DNA from: Jimgerdemannia flammicorona
Taxonomy: Eukaryota > Mucoromycota > Endogonomycetes > Endogonales > Endogonaceae
Assembly: GCA_003990745.1 (NCBI GenBank)
Contig: RBNI01005531.1
Coordinates: 1 to 12,441 of the forward strand
Reading direction: 5' to 3'
DNA length: 12,441 nucleotides
Part shown: piece after piece, positions 1-8,668 of the stretch
How the letters are laid out: each line of letters begins with the position of its first letter
How positions within the stretch are numbered: the stretch's first letter is position 1
Notes under the pieces: model-generated
The model's input: the letters and a program-made list of their open reading frames with translations, nothing else
What the model was told of the DNA's origin: nothing
Databases searched by the model: none
Program-made: the position numbers and the translations under genes

Positions 1-324
1 AGGAAGGGCTGCATTGTTCCCCCATTACTTACCTTTACTTACCCGTAAGGGAACGCGTAGCAACCGGCCCCTCATTAGCACAACTGCTGAGCAATCCGAT
101 GCATCATTGCAGACTCTAGACCAAATCCGTCCTGCTGACATAGACGGACGGAACAGAAAAAGACGGACAGAAAATAATGAAAATAATACTCATCTTTTGC
201 AAGGGAATGGTAGGAAGGGGTTCGTCAGCCATGCGACTGGAAGAGATATATAACCGCAACCAGTGAGTTTTTTCTCCTCTTTTGAAAAAAATATTTTAAA
301 AAATAAAATATAGAGAATGTCACT
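1..324. repeat. Composite tandem repeat, long unit copy 1
   Basis: This is the first copy of a long repeat that recurs at an offset of 576 bp (577-915). It has a head (1-120) that is almost identical to 577-695, including the hairpin-like word cccgtaaggg, followed by a ~200 bp sub-unit (121-324). The sub-unit starts ccaaatccgtcctg and ends gaatgtcact. It contains a purine/GACGGA-rich stretch, a TATATAA-like word near 245, a T-run and an A/T-rich tail. Short open frames here differ between copies and have no recognisable motifs, so I do not call genes. The unit could be an intergenic satellite or a duplicated promoter-like block; nothing in the sequence decides which. The left edge is the window edge, so the array may extend further. 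Confidence 0.85.
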
Positions 325-327
325 TTG

Positions 328-529
328 CCAAATCCGTCCTGCTGACATAGACGGACAGAACAGAAAAGGACGGAACGGAAAATAGTGAAAACAATACTCA
401 TCTTTTGCAAGGGAATTGTAGGAAGGGTTTCGTCAGCCATGCAACTGGAAGAGATATATATAACCGTAACGAGTGAGTTTTTTTTTGCTCTTTTAAAAGA
501 AAATATTTTAAAATGTAAAGAATGTCACT
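328..529. repeat. Composite tandem repeat, extra copy of the short sub-unit
   Basis: This is a second copy of the ~200 bp sub-unit, placed directly after the one at 121-324 and without the 120 bp head. It shares the ccaaatccgtcctg start, the cagccatgc/actggaagagatatata core and the aatgtcact end, with scattered substitutions and differences in T-run length. The array is therefore head + sub-unit + sub-unit + spacer + head + sub-unit, which suggests local unequal exchange. The spacer 530-576 has a shortened counterpart at 916-938. Confidence 0.85.
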
Positions 530-576
530 CCCTCCCCGAAGGTCAGGCCCGATACGATCGAGTCCACTACGCATCA

Positions 577-938
577 AGGAAGGGCTGCATTATTCCCCCA
601 TTACTTACCTTTACTTACCCGTAAGGGAACGCGTAGCAACCGGCCCCTCATTAGCACAACTGCTGAGCAATCCGATGCATCATTGCAGACTTAGACCAAA
701 TCCGTCCTGTTGACATAGACAGACGGAACAGAAAAAGACGGAACAGAAAATAGTGGGAATAATACTCATCTTTTTGCAGGGGAATGGTAGGAAGGGGATG
801 GTAGGAAGGTGTTCGTCAGCCATGCGACTGGAAGAGAATATATAACCGTAACGAGTGATTTTTTTCTGCTCTTTTGAAAATAATATTTTAAAAATAAAAT
901 ATAAAGAATGTCACTCCCTTCCCGAGTCCACTACACAC
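577..938. repeat. Composite tandem repeat, long unit copy 2
   Basis: This is the second copy of head (577-695) plus sub-unit (696-915), followed by a partial spacer (916-938) that matches 530-574 with roughly 20 bp missing. The head is nearly identical to positions 1-120, whereas the sub-unit has more differences, including a small internal duplication of a ggatggtaggaagg word near 783-808. The similarity between heads implies recent duplication or homogenisation. Confidence 0.83.
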
Positions 939-1233
939 CAATCGATAACAGGCTGAATCCAGAAACCTAAATTAAAGTGGCAATAACGAAACGTACTCAT
1001 TAGAGTGGAAGACTACAAGCCATAAAACCCCCAAAAAATGGAAATAGAAATAAAAAGCGCGTCAGTAACCATAAAAAAAAATAAAAAAAAAATAGCGTGG
1101 AATGTTAACTGCTGACCTGAATATTGAAGTCTAAAAGGTGTGGGGTAACGTGCGCAATGTCAATATATTACTTGATGTTAGCGAGGAGTGGAAACGAATT
1201 TTTTGTTATTGGCGGGAAGACGGTCGTGACTGG

Positions 1234-1241
1234 TGACGTCA
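1234..1241. promoter_or_regulatory. CRE-like palindrome TGACGTCA
   Basis: An exact TGACGTCA octamer, the canonical CRE/ATF bZIP site. In fungi such sites are bound by ATF/CREB-type bZIP regulators. There is no recognisable gene immediately on either side, so a function is only possible; an octamer can also occur by chance. Confidence 0.25.
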
Positions 1242-1806
1242 CAGCGGTGGACATATTGTGACGGTGGGGAAAACAATACAGGTGAGAGAAAGAGAATACT
1301 GTATGTACCGCGAAATCTGAAGGTTGAGCTGGTTGAGAAGGCAGGTGAAAGTGCTCAAAAGGCTTGAAGAGGCAGATGGGGGCGATGCTATTCAATTGGA
1401 CAGTTATGAAAGGTAAGGCTGGTTATGAATGGTAATTGTAAGGACGGTTATGAATTGGAAAGGCCGATTGTTGTTGGTTGCCAAGCACAGTGAGAGTCGA
1501 ATATTACTTTGTCAACGATTCCTTTTGCACGCGTTTTCCGTTTCAGTGCTCGCAGTTTGTTCGTCTACTTACCATAGTCGCGGTGTTGTTTACCTTCAAC
1601 GTCGCAAGCTACGGATGCGCATTACTGCCACCGCCACGAAACTTGGTTGTAGTATTCACCGCATTCGAACGCTTTACCAGCAGTTCTGCCGGCCGGATTT
1701 GTCGTATTGGTTCAGTGAGTATTGGTTGAGAAGTTCGGGGGAAAAAAAAAGAAAGAAAATATAATAAAAGCAACGTGAGTCTCGCGCAACGAGATAACTT
1801 ATTACA

Positions 1807-1848
1807 CTACCATCTATCTGCAGGGTAAGCAACAGCAGAAGATGGTAG
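1807..1848. repeat. Inverted repeat, 9 bp arms
   Basis: Arms ctaccatct (1807-1815) and agatggtag (1840-1848) are perfect reverse complements around a 24 bp loop. The loop contains ctgcag and the sequence aagcaacagcag. It could be a transposon-end remnant or a stem in a transcript; no matching terminal repeat was found elsewhere in the window. Confidence 0.5.
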
Positions 1849-1925
1849 ACTAGTATACCTAGTACGAGAGGCAAAAGGGAAGGGAGTAGGTGGCGCTTCA
1901 CTTAGAAGAAAAAAAAAAAGGCGTC

Positions 1926-1946
1926 ACATGATGAATTTCATCATGT
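1926..1946. repeat. Perfect 10 bp hairpin with an extra half-arm
   Basis: Positions 1926-1935 (acatgatgaa) and 1937-1946 (ttcatcatgt) are perfect inverted repeats separated by a single T. A further catgatgat follows at 1949-1958, so one arm is partly present a third time. No T-run follows that would suggest a terminator. Confidence 0.6.
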
Positions 1947-2499
1947 CGTCATGATGATTTAAAATGTCGCACTGTAGCGCTGGCCGTGTCTTATTTCTGC
2001 TCGGGTTAGTGAAAATGTGTAAGGTATGATGTCATGGTAAAGGAAAGAATTGTCCGTGTTTGGATTATATTGACAATGATGGATCCGGCCTTGTTTTTTC
2101 CTCGTTTTATTCCTACTCATCAAACCGAACAAGCTCTAGTCGTCGTTCACGGCCAAGTGGGAGATGCCGCGGAAGTGAGTTCTAGCTTAAGGCAATGAGT
2201 ATCACAATCGGATTCAGCAATGTTTTTAATTTTGTCACATATGTTATTTTGGAGAGGTCCTGACGAGCAATCATACACGGATATTCAATATGGAGGGTGA
2301 AAGCGAAACGCGGCCGGTCCACCGACGTTACAAATTTCAGTTCATTGGCAACAGCTTTATCAGTAATTGTGTCAGTCCAAAATGATTCACACGGACCTAC
2401 AAATATTTTGGGATTCCGTCGTGATGTAGATTGTTTCTAAAATATCAACATCTGGTTTCTGACAGCCACAATCTACAAAACTACATATTTAGAAATAGA

Positions 2500-3720
2500 A
2501 TTCAGCCATGTGATGTTAAAGAGAAGTGAATGCCCAATTAAATATATCAGAAATCATCTAGATAATGTTAAATGATACTCTGATAACTATATCTATATAA
2601 TTTTATAATATAAAAGGCCATCTTATAAGTATTCAGTTAATTATATATATTAAATAGTTTGTTGTTATTTCTCCCTTCTAACATACAGTCTCCTCTAAAG
2701 TAGAATTTATAATAAATGAGTAAAATAAGTCCAATATATAATATAACTATTGTAATATGCCTGACTCAATGAAGGCAAATTATAAGGTTGGGAGTTGGTG
2801 TAGTTTGGCTTAAGCTCTCAGTTATTTTGTCAAAAGTAACAAAATGTTCTAAGATTCCTGAGGTCCTTATTAGTGTTTAGTGGTATAATAGTCAATTTGA
2901 ATACAATAGTTGATTTTGTTGGATTTTCTTATTGAGATAGTTCTCTGGATATAGCAGCAATTTGTATGTCTTTTCTTCTTGAGTCAACTGAGAATTGGTG
3001 GAATTTCATATGTAGCACAATGATCTCCAAAGTATGTAATTTCTAGGTAACAGTCTTGTTTCCAAAAGTGTGCAATTGCTGCATGACAATCTCTGTATAG
3101 TACAATAATCTTCAAAAGTATGCAATTTCTGACAGATGACTCAATTTGATACAGGTTTACTTAGAATAAAAAATGGTATAGAATCTTCTTACTGAGAATA
3201 ATACTGGTGGTGGATTCTCTGAATCAGGTTCACTGGAAACAAACTAATAACTCAGATGGTATAGATAACTCAGATAACTCAGATATTGCAGATTCTTCTG
3301 GCTTCTGGGAAATAACTCAAATGATGCAGATTCTTTTTGAATCAGCTCACTGAGAATAATAACTCAGGTTCTTGGCAAGTTATGTCAAGACTGGCTTTGT
3401 TTATATGGAGTTACATCAATAGACTGGCTCTACTGTGAAGTTATATTAACAGACTAGCTTGTGGCAAGAATAGAGCTCTTTGAGAATACAGGTTTCTCTT
3501 CAAAGAATAGTAAATAACTCAAAAGGCAGTAAAGTTCTTCCTTGAACTTGGTGGCAAATCTTCAGGCTTAGTCTGGCAAGCATACCAATCAACCTTTATA
3601 TTAGAAAGTGGACTAGAGTAGAAATAAGGAGACTAATGCTCAATCTTTAGAGACTTCTTTAGTTTGTATTTCAATTTGGACTGAGATTTATTTACTCTTG
3701 TCTCTGGAGTATTTTATATA
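2500..3720. other. AT-rich intergenic stretch with dense short direct repeats
   Basis: No gene is supported on either strand. The stretch holds several imperfect short repeats. A ~21 bp word of the form tccaaa-gt-tg-aattct occurs three times (3025-3044, 3060-3080, 3110-3130). The word ataactcagat occurs three times (3247-3257, 3265-3275, 3274-3284). A ~30 bp unit beginning agact-gct occurs three times (3388, 3421, 3451). Many differences between copies are C/T or G/A. This texture fits a decayed transposon or LTR, but I could not align it to the element at the right. Confidence 0.6.
3388..3459. repeat. Short imperfect tandem repeat (~30 bp units)
   Basis: Units starting agactggct at 3388 and 3421 and agactagct at 3451 are followed by a shared gagttacatcaa / aagttatattaa segment in the first two. 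Differences are largely C/T and G/A. This is possibly a remnant of a repeat-bearing regulatory region of an old LTR. Confidence 0.5.
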
Positions 3721-4701
3721 TTGTGGTTGCTATCTGGTTGCTATATTACTAACTATAGATTGTTATTTATAACAGGTGTGCTGATTTGGTATAGATGTAC
3801 AGGTCTAGCACAGGTATACAGGTCTTGTACAGATATATCTTATCTAATAGTCTGGCTATTTATACAGTTTTTCTACAGCAATAGTTGCTATATCTGGTTA
3901 CTATACTATATATTTATGTTATCTAGCTAAATTACTAATTATTCACATAATCTGACTAAGTTATAATTTAGGTGATATGTTTTGATTTATCATACTATAT
4001 ATCATTTTCCATTAGTCTATTCTCTAAGTTATATAGAGTAATAGATGACTCTATATTAGTGATAGTGTAAATAAATATCACTTGAGTTACTGAGCTTATA
4101 TATAAAAAGAATTTTTCTATATGTAATTTTATATATAAGTAATAATACTAATACTTAAATAATATTTATAACTTTATATATATATAACTATTATTTATTA
4201 TTCTAGTTTAGTAAAATCTATTTAATTAATAATCAAATATCAGAATAAATATAAATCCATATATCAATATATAATTGTAAATAGAATAATAAAATTATAG
4301 AGTTTTAGTACTTTAATATACTATAAGTATACTAGTTAAATAATAGTTAATAGTAGAATTATTCTTATAGACTATTATGATAATTATAAAAATGAAACTT
4401 TATATATATAATTACAAAATTACTTCCTATTACTATTTTCTACTTCTTTTATATAACTCTAATTATGTTAGCAGATCCTTTCTTATAGTAAGTTTATTTA
4501 AGATATATATATAATACTATATATCTACAATGATAGTAGATTCATATTTAACTAACTTCTAGAGTTTAACAATGAGTAAATATTACTTAATATTTTCTAA
4601 TCTCTATATAGTACTAAACATTAATAAGTAGAAAAAAATATATAAAACCTAATATTTTCAATATTAAATTTCTCAAAAGTACTATTAAAATTAATACTAA
4701 G

Positions 4702-4721
4702 TATATATATATATATATATT
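4702..4721. repeat. TA dinucleotide microsatellite
   Basis: About ten uninterrupted TA units lie inside the TA-rich block. This is a typical slippage-prone tract; no function is implied. Confidence 0.9.
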
Positions 4722-4877
4722 GAGTATAGTTATTATGGAATTTTCTTCTATTATGATATATAGTAATAGAAATATATAAGAATTAGGAAATAGATATTTG
4801 ATTGTAATATCTAAATCCAATTTCTGATTTAGTATAATATAGAAATTATATATCTTTACTATAGATACTATATCTAA

Positions 4878-5236
4878 AATATTATCAGTAATGCTATTAT
4901 TACTTTTATAAATTTCAGATAGAATTTTATTCTAAGATATAAATAGAATTCTACTGGGAATTTCACATAAAAAGACTTAATACTTAGTCTCATATTTAGT
5001 AGTATAATTATTATATAAATCTGTATAAATAACTTATGAATAAATCTTGGTTAGTTAGTTCAGTCAGTCAAGTTAATTTAATATCTTTATATATTCTTCT
5101 CCATCTTATATAATTTTGACTGAATAAGAAATCTGAAGTACTTACCAAGTTCTATATCTACTATATTACAACTTGATATCTATTAGCTAGTAATTCAAGA
5201 TAAATTCTCACTTTTAAGTCAAAAAACAAATAACTA
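4878..5236 (+). mobile_element. Decayed LTR 3' part and leader of a related gypsy element
   Basis: Three separated segments are collinear with the younger element. Positions 4878-4898 match its U3 repeat at 7340-7360. Positions 5022-5031 (tgtataaata) match its TATA region at 7537-7546, with an AATAAA-like word close by. Positions 5159-5236 match the LTR end and leader at 7765-7838. The last match is the clearest: ctatattacaacttgatatc aligns with the LTR-end/primer-site sequence, and nearly all differences are C or G in the younger copy against T or A here, mostly in CpA/TpG context. Offsets rise from 2462 to 2515 to 2606, so the relic is shorter by small deletions. Homology is lost soon after 5236, where gag should begin. 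The left limit of this relic is not determined. Confidence 0.75.
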
Positions 5237-5256
5237 TCACTATCTTTGAAGAAGAT

Positions 5257-5750
5257 AACATATAGACCACTATACAGATCATCAAGTATAGTATTCATCT
5301 CTGTACCATCTGCTATTATGTAAACTATTAGTATTAAACAAGATATGCTCTAGAAGGATATATTATTAAGTTAATAGCCAGATTACTCTTTAGTTTAAAA
5401 AATAATATTACAAGAATTAATTATTGAAAAATACTAAATAAATTATCATATCAAATGGACTACTATATAGACTAATATCATCTGACTTTTAGAAGAAACT
5501 GCTATCTGATTTTTTTTTAAAGAAAACAACATATAGACTGCTATATAAATTACTATATATATATAGTTTTCTGTATCATCTACTATTATTGGTTATTCCA
5601 GTTGTCAGTCTTATTTATGTAAATAATCAATATTTAACAATAGATATTCTGTAAAGAACCACATCATTGAGTTAATAGCCAGATCACTTCTTAATTCAAG
5701 GAATAATAATATAAGAATTAATACTGAAAATACTGAACAGACTACTATAT
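5257..5750. repeat. Diverged direct duplication in the TA-rich block
   Basis: Copy A starts at about 5257 (aacatatagaccactata) and copy B at about 5528 (aacatatagactgctata). Further on, ttaatagccagattact (5371-5387) matches ttaatagccagatcact (5672-5688), and both are followed by an aagaattaat word. The offset grows from 271 to 301 bp, so the copies differ by indels as well as transitions. The source is unknown; it does not visibly align to gag or pol of the element at the right. Confidence 0.65.
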
Positions 5751-6288
5751 TGACTATCATGAAGAATAGAAGATATAAACCATCACTCAAGTTAATTATT
5801 TAATGAATACTATCTGACTTTTAAAGATAAAATACTACCTAATTATACAAACTACTACTCTACTGAAGACATTATATATAAATATTATCTAAGTTAATTA
5901 TTTGAAAAATATTATCAACTTTTAATAATATACAAATACTATCCTACTTTTGATTATAGAATTAAAGATATTATATATAAACTATCTGAGATGACATATG
6001 AATAGATTATTATAGAGAATTAAAAGATATCATATAAACCATTATCTGACTTTTGACAATATATAAATAAAAAAGAATTGAAGATACTATCACTCTAACT
6101 TTTGAAGATATATATTAGCATCTGACTTTAGATAATATATAAATGAGAATTGAAGATATTATCACTTGTCTAAATTTTAACAATATATAAATACCATCTA
6201 ATATATAAATAGACTATTATGAAGAATTAGAAAATATTATATATACTACCTAAGTCAATTATTTAAAGAATATATAATGTAACAGTGA

Positions 6289-7323
6289 TCCCAGAATGAT
6301 GACATTAGCACAAGAGACAGCCTTTCCTTGCAAGCTACCAGATTGGAGCACAAGAAGATTATATGGTATATGAGATGAGCAATGATGACCAACTGTAAGT
6401 CATTGTGACTACAGTACAAACATCCTGAAGAATATAAAAGAAGGATCAAGGAACAGCAGTAGCAGCAACCAACAAGACCCACTAATCCCAAAATAGCTCA
6501 AAAACTTACTATAAATGAAATATCTGCTGCCTGCCAAATCTCAAGGTCAAGGAATCACCAAGGTATCTTAGTCAAGGAAAGGATGTTCCAAGACATCAGA
6601 AGAGCTATGAGGATCTGCTCAAGAAGGGCTCCTAGTGTCAACCTGGATACTGCAGATTCTTATCACTTTATCCTCTACCACTATGAAATGGAAACAAGGA
6701 TCATCATTGCTACCGAATACCTCCAAATGTGGCAAGAGTATGAAATAGGAAACCTCCTCTGCCAGGAGTTCCCACAGGCCAGCCCTCAAGAGCTACAAGA
6801 TACCACTCCCATGGATATATGTGAGGCAAGAATGGCCAAGAAGATCCATCAGATCTTCAGGCATATACCATGGTTGATCCCCAACTTGGAGTATATTAGA
6901 GTCTCGGATTTCAAAGACCTGTCATCCTGCTGTATCAATGTACTAGAAGCCAGGGTGGCTACAGAAGCCCAGTCTACTATCACCCTCAATAGTGATGAAG
7001 TAGAAGACTTCTGGCACCCCATCCTTCAGGACAACCCAGACCAATTCCTGCAAGGATTGATCTCAGTATTCTAAGGCCCAAGCATCCAGGTTAGATCTCC
7101 CCAAGACTCCACATTTGTCTCCTATTTTGTGGAAGAGAACCTCATAGACTGAAGAGCTCCAGATCTTGTTCCTGATTTCTCTGCCAAATGTGATGACATC
7201 ATCCCATGCAATATCGATATACATGAAGCATGTGAATTGCACAATGATGAATTTGCAGATCTCATCTCCTTCAGTGATAATGATGATGATGAAGCCCCCA
7301 TAATCCTGAACTTTCTGCTCTAA
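6289..7323 (+). pseudogene. Unrecognised reading frame in the proposed U3 region
   Basis: A single frame stays protein-like for about 344 codons, interrupted by stops at 6376, 6406, 6460, 7072 and 7150 and ending with TAA at 7321. The longest open part runs from 6463 to 7071, with a Met at 6583. Visible features are a Gln-rich patch followed by TRPTNPK around 6451-6492, a central region rich in Arg, Tyr and aromatic residues (YHFILYHYEMETR near 6658-6696) and an acidic tail containing DNDDDEAP near 7277-7300. I recognise no chromodomain, envelope, protease or polymerase motif. Codon use and GC resemble the gag-pol region, not the TA-rich flank. It could be an accessory protein encoded within the LTR, the last frame of a neighbouring element copy, or a captured host fragment. 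The start codon is undetermined. Confidence 0.55.
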
Positions 7324-7329
7324 GTTTTT

Positions 7330-7469
7330 TGTTATACTGAATAATGCCAGCAATGGTATTTTGATGTAACACTAGATAATGCCAGCACTGGCATTTTGAG
7401 GTGATGTAAAATTGTTCCAGCATTGGTATTCTGATGTGACACTGAATTATACCAGCATCTGACCCTGGA
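7330..7469 (+). repeat. Four 35 bp tandem repeats in U3
   Basis: There are four consecutive units of exactly 35 bp: 7330-7364, 7365-7399, 7400-7434 and 7435-7469. They share a tgt-a-actgaa start, a ccagca core and a ggtatt-tga end; the last unit is diverged at its 3' side. They lie 70 bp upstream of the TATA box, the usual place for LTR enhancer repeats, so they may bind a transcription factor. One related unit is also visible in the decayed copy at 4878-4898. Confidence 0.8.
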
Positions 7470-7538
7470 ACTTAGTAATTTTAGTTATTGGAATTTATAT
7501 TTAGCTTTATATCTTAGCAACCATTGAATTATATTTTG

Positions 7539-7546
7539 TATAAATA
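7539..7546 (+). promoter_or_regulatory. LTR TATA box
   Basis: TATAAATA lies downstream of the U3 tandem repeats and 20 bp upstream of the polyadenylation signal. It is preserved in the decayed relic at 5024-5031. It probably sets transcription of the genomic RNA, with R starting a few tens of bases downstream. Confidence 0.65.
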
Positions 7547-7565
7547 CCCCTCTTATTTCCTCTGA

Positions 7566-7571
7566 AATAAA
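7566..7571 (+). promoter_or_regulatory. LTR polyadenylation signal
   Basis: AATAAA lies shortly after the TATA box, the compact U3-R arrangement seen in many fungal LTRs. In the 3' LTR this word would direct cleavage of the retroelement RNA. Confidence 0.5.
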
Positions 7572-7779
7572 GTCAGTTCTGGTTTCACTTATATACACTT
7601 TCTTGCAAGCAATCTAAGAGATAACAAGACAGTTAAAGATAAGAAGTTTGAGGACTATAAGACCTTGGGAAGGCACTCCAATAAGAACTTGCTTATAACA
7701 AACTTGAGTTAGTCTAAGAGATACATCTTGAAGAGAATCTGGCATATTTGAAGGACTCAGCGACCACTATGTGACAACT

Positions 7780-7796
7780 TGGTGCCCATTGGCTGG
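7780..7796 (+). other. Candidate tRNA primer-binding site
   Basis: TGGTGCCCATTGGCTGG begins three bases after the proposed LTR end (CA at 7775-7776). It starts with TGG, the complement of a tRNA CCA end. The same place is recognisable in the decayed copy (5174-5190) with G-to-A and C-to-T changes. I cannot name the primer tRNA by eye. Confidence 0.5.
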
Positions 7797-7809
7797 TGAT
7801 TCAAGATGA

Positions 7810-8668
7810 ATCCCTCACTTTCAAGCTGAAAAACGAACAACCCCCACAACAACTACCCTGACTATAAGAGTCACCCCTGCAAGAATTCAAGACAAGATAG
7901 AAATACATCCCCCCACATTCTATGGATATACTACTGAAGAGTCAATCCTGATCTTCATTGAAGACTTTGAACAATTCACTGCTATATGAGTCCTTGGTGT
8001 GGATGCTCAAGTGGCCCTTCTACCAGTCAGCCTCAGAGGACCTACCAGAGACAAGTTCAATGCAGCCACCATTGCTGATGCTGGTGCAGCCAAACTTGCC
8101 AACATGAAGACCTTTCTCAGAACAACATATTATACTGAAGAGATTAAGCAAGCTCTCAAGGATCAACTTAATAGTATCTGCCAGAGACTTAGTGAAGATC
8201 CCAACTCATTCTATACCCAAATCTGCCACCAGATTGTCTTGGCTAGCTATGATGATCACCTCAAGGAACAAATAGTAGATTCAACTTTCCTCAAAGGAGT
8301 TCACCCTGAAATTGTCCTAGCAATCCGGTTAATCCCAGCTGCACTGACCCTTGATCAGAAAGTGGTCTTTACACAGAGATATTGGACTGCCAGACACCCT
8401 GCCAAACACTCAATAGAGAAAATAACTGGCATCAAGATGGAGTCATCAAAGCCAACTAGTATTCTATCTACCACAGTTGTAAACAGACAACCAACCCCAC
8501 CTACCCCCAAGACAGTCAAAGCTGACCCAGTGGAAGAACTTGCCAAGCAGTTTGCCAAGATGACCACACACCTTGATAATGTTGTTAGAGAAGTTCGAAG
8601 TGCCAACAAGAGACCAGTGCAGAGATTTGCAGCTGCTACAGAAGAACACAATATCACATACTTCAGAT
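7810..8668 (+). pseudogene. gag: Gag-like capsid/nucleocapsid polyprotein, disrupted
   Basis: About 286 codons in one frame precede pol. The N-terminal part has a PPTFYGY...E...FIEDFEQF pattern typical of the start of gypsy capsid regions, and the middle is helical and charged. The C-terminal part is Thr/Pro-rich (around 8485-8530), then basic, and leads into a CCHC zinc knuckle that would bind the genomic RNA. The knuckle is split: its first half (8659-8670) is in this frame with the first Cys changed to Tyr, and its second half, GHYAKNC (8669-8689), is in the next frame. Conserved knuckle spacing implies a net loss of about 11 bases. A TGA at 7987 also interrupts the frame. The only nearby ATG at the leader end (7806) is in a different frame, so the true start is unresolved. 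Confidence 0.8.

Larger units (their letters stand above)
940..2500. other. Gene-poor stretch of ordinary base composition
   Basis: This ~1.5 kb has the most balanced composition in the window. I find no reading frame with recognisable protein motifs, no tRNA or rRNA, and no convincing splice-site-delimited gene. Notable small items are A-runs near 1070-1093, a palindromic TGACGTCA (1234-1241), a short ttatgaa-containing microrepeat near 1400-1460, an inverted repeat at 1807-1848 and a hairpin at 1926-1946. A host gene fragment or the untranslated part of a neighbouring gene cannot be excluded. Confidence 0.6.
3720..6277. other. Extremely TA-rich block, probably RIP-decayed repeats
   Basis: Composition shifts to very high A+T, dominated by TpA-rich words, from roughly 3720-3900 up to a sharp edge at 6277. 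Open frames in it (for example 3721-3930 on + and 4614-4820 on -) are low-complexity by-products and not genes. The block includes a TA microsatellite near 4702-4721, a decayed LTR/leader (4878-5236), a diverged duplication (5257-5750) and, at 5770-6260, loosely periodic words such as atctgactttt and gaattgaagata. Enrichment of TpA together with C-to-T and G-to-A differences against the younger element is the pattern expected of repeat-induced point mutation. An AT-rich centromeric or subtelomeric setting is an alternative. Confidence 0.7.
6278..7776 (+). repeat. Probable 5' LTR (~1.5 kb)
   Basis: The proposed LTR begins TGTAACAGTG at the composition edge and ends CACTATGTGACA just before the primer-site candidate. 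The ends form an imperfect inverted repeat (TGTAACA---GTG against TGTCACATAGTG read on the other strand) and obey the TG...CA rule. It contains four U3 tandem repeats (7330-7469), a TATA box (7539) and an AATAAA (7566), as expected of U3-R-U5. No purine-rich tract precedes 7330, which argues against a short LTR starting there, although TGTTA at 7330 with TGACA at 7772-7776 would also make LTR-like ends (447 bp). The right end is firmer than the left; the 3' LTR would settle both. Confidence 0.6.

Noticed and set aside
1..938. CRISPR array
   Set aside because: Units are about 200-576 bp and repeated throughout, without a short constant repeat and variable spacers.
1429..1764. Overlapping open frames of 111 and 83 codons on the + strand
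   Set aside because: Two frames of similar length overlap, neither has a recognisable motif, and the longer one ends in a low-complexity Lys/Arg tail. A faint helix-turn-helix-like stretch was not convincing.
2786..2812. tRNA A-box-like sequence ggagttggtgtagtttggc
   Set aside because: No B box, cloverleaf or poly-T terminator at the right distance.
3721..3930. Small hydrophobic open frame in AT-rich DNA
   Set aside because: The sequence is low complexity with internal repeats; the apparent membrane character comes from TA-rich codons.
3900..6277. Mitochondrial DNA insertion as the source of the TA-rich block
   Set aside because: No mitochondrial gene, tRNA or intron motif is visible, and part of the block aligns to the retrotransposon LTR.
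7330..7776. Short 447 bp LTR starting at TGTTA
   Set aside because: Not excluded, but no purine-rich tract precedes it and it would leave the coding-like 6278-7323 segment and the sharp edge at 6278 unexplained.
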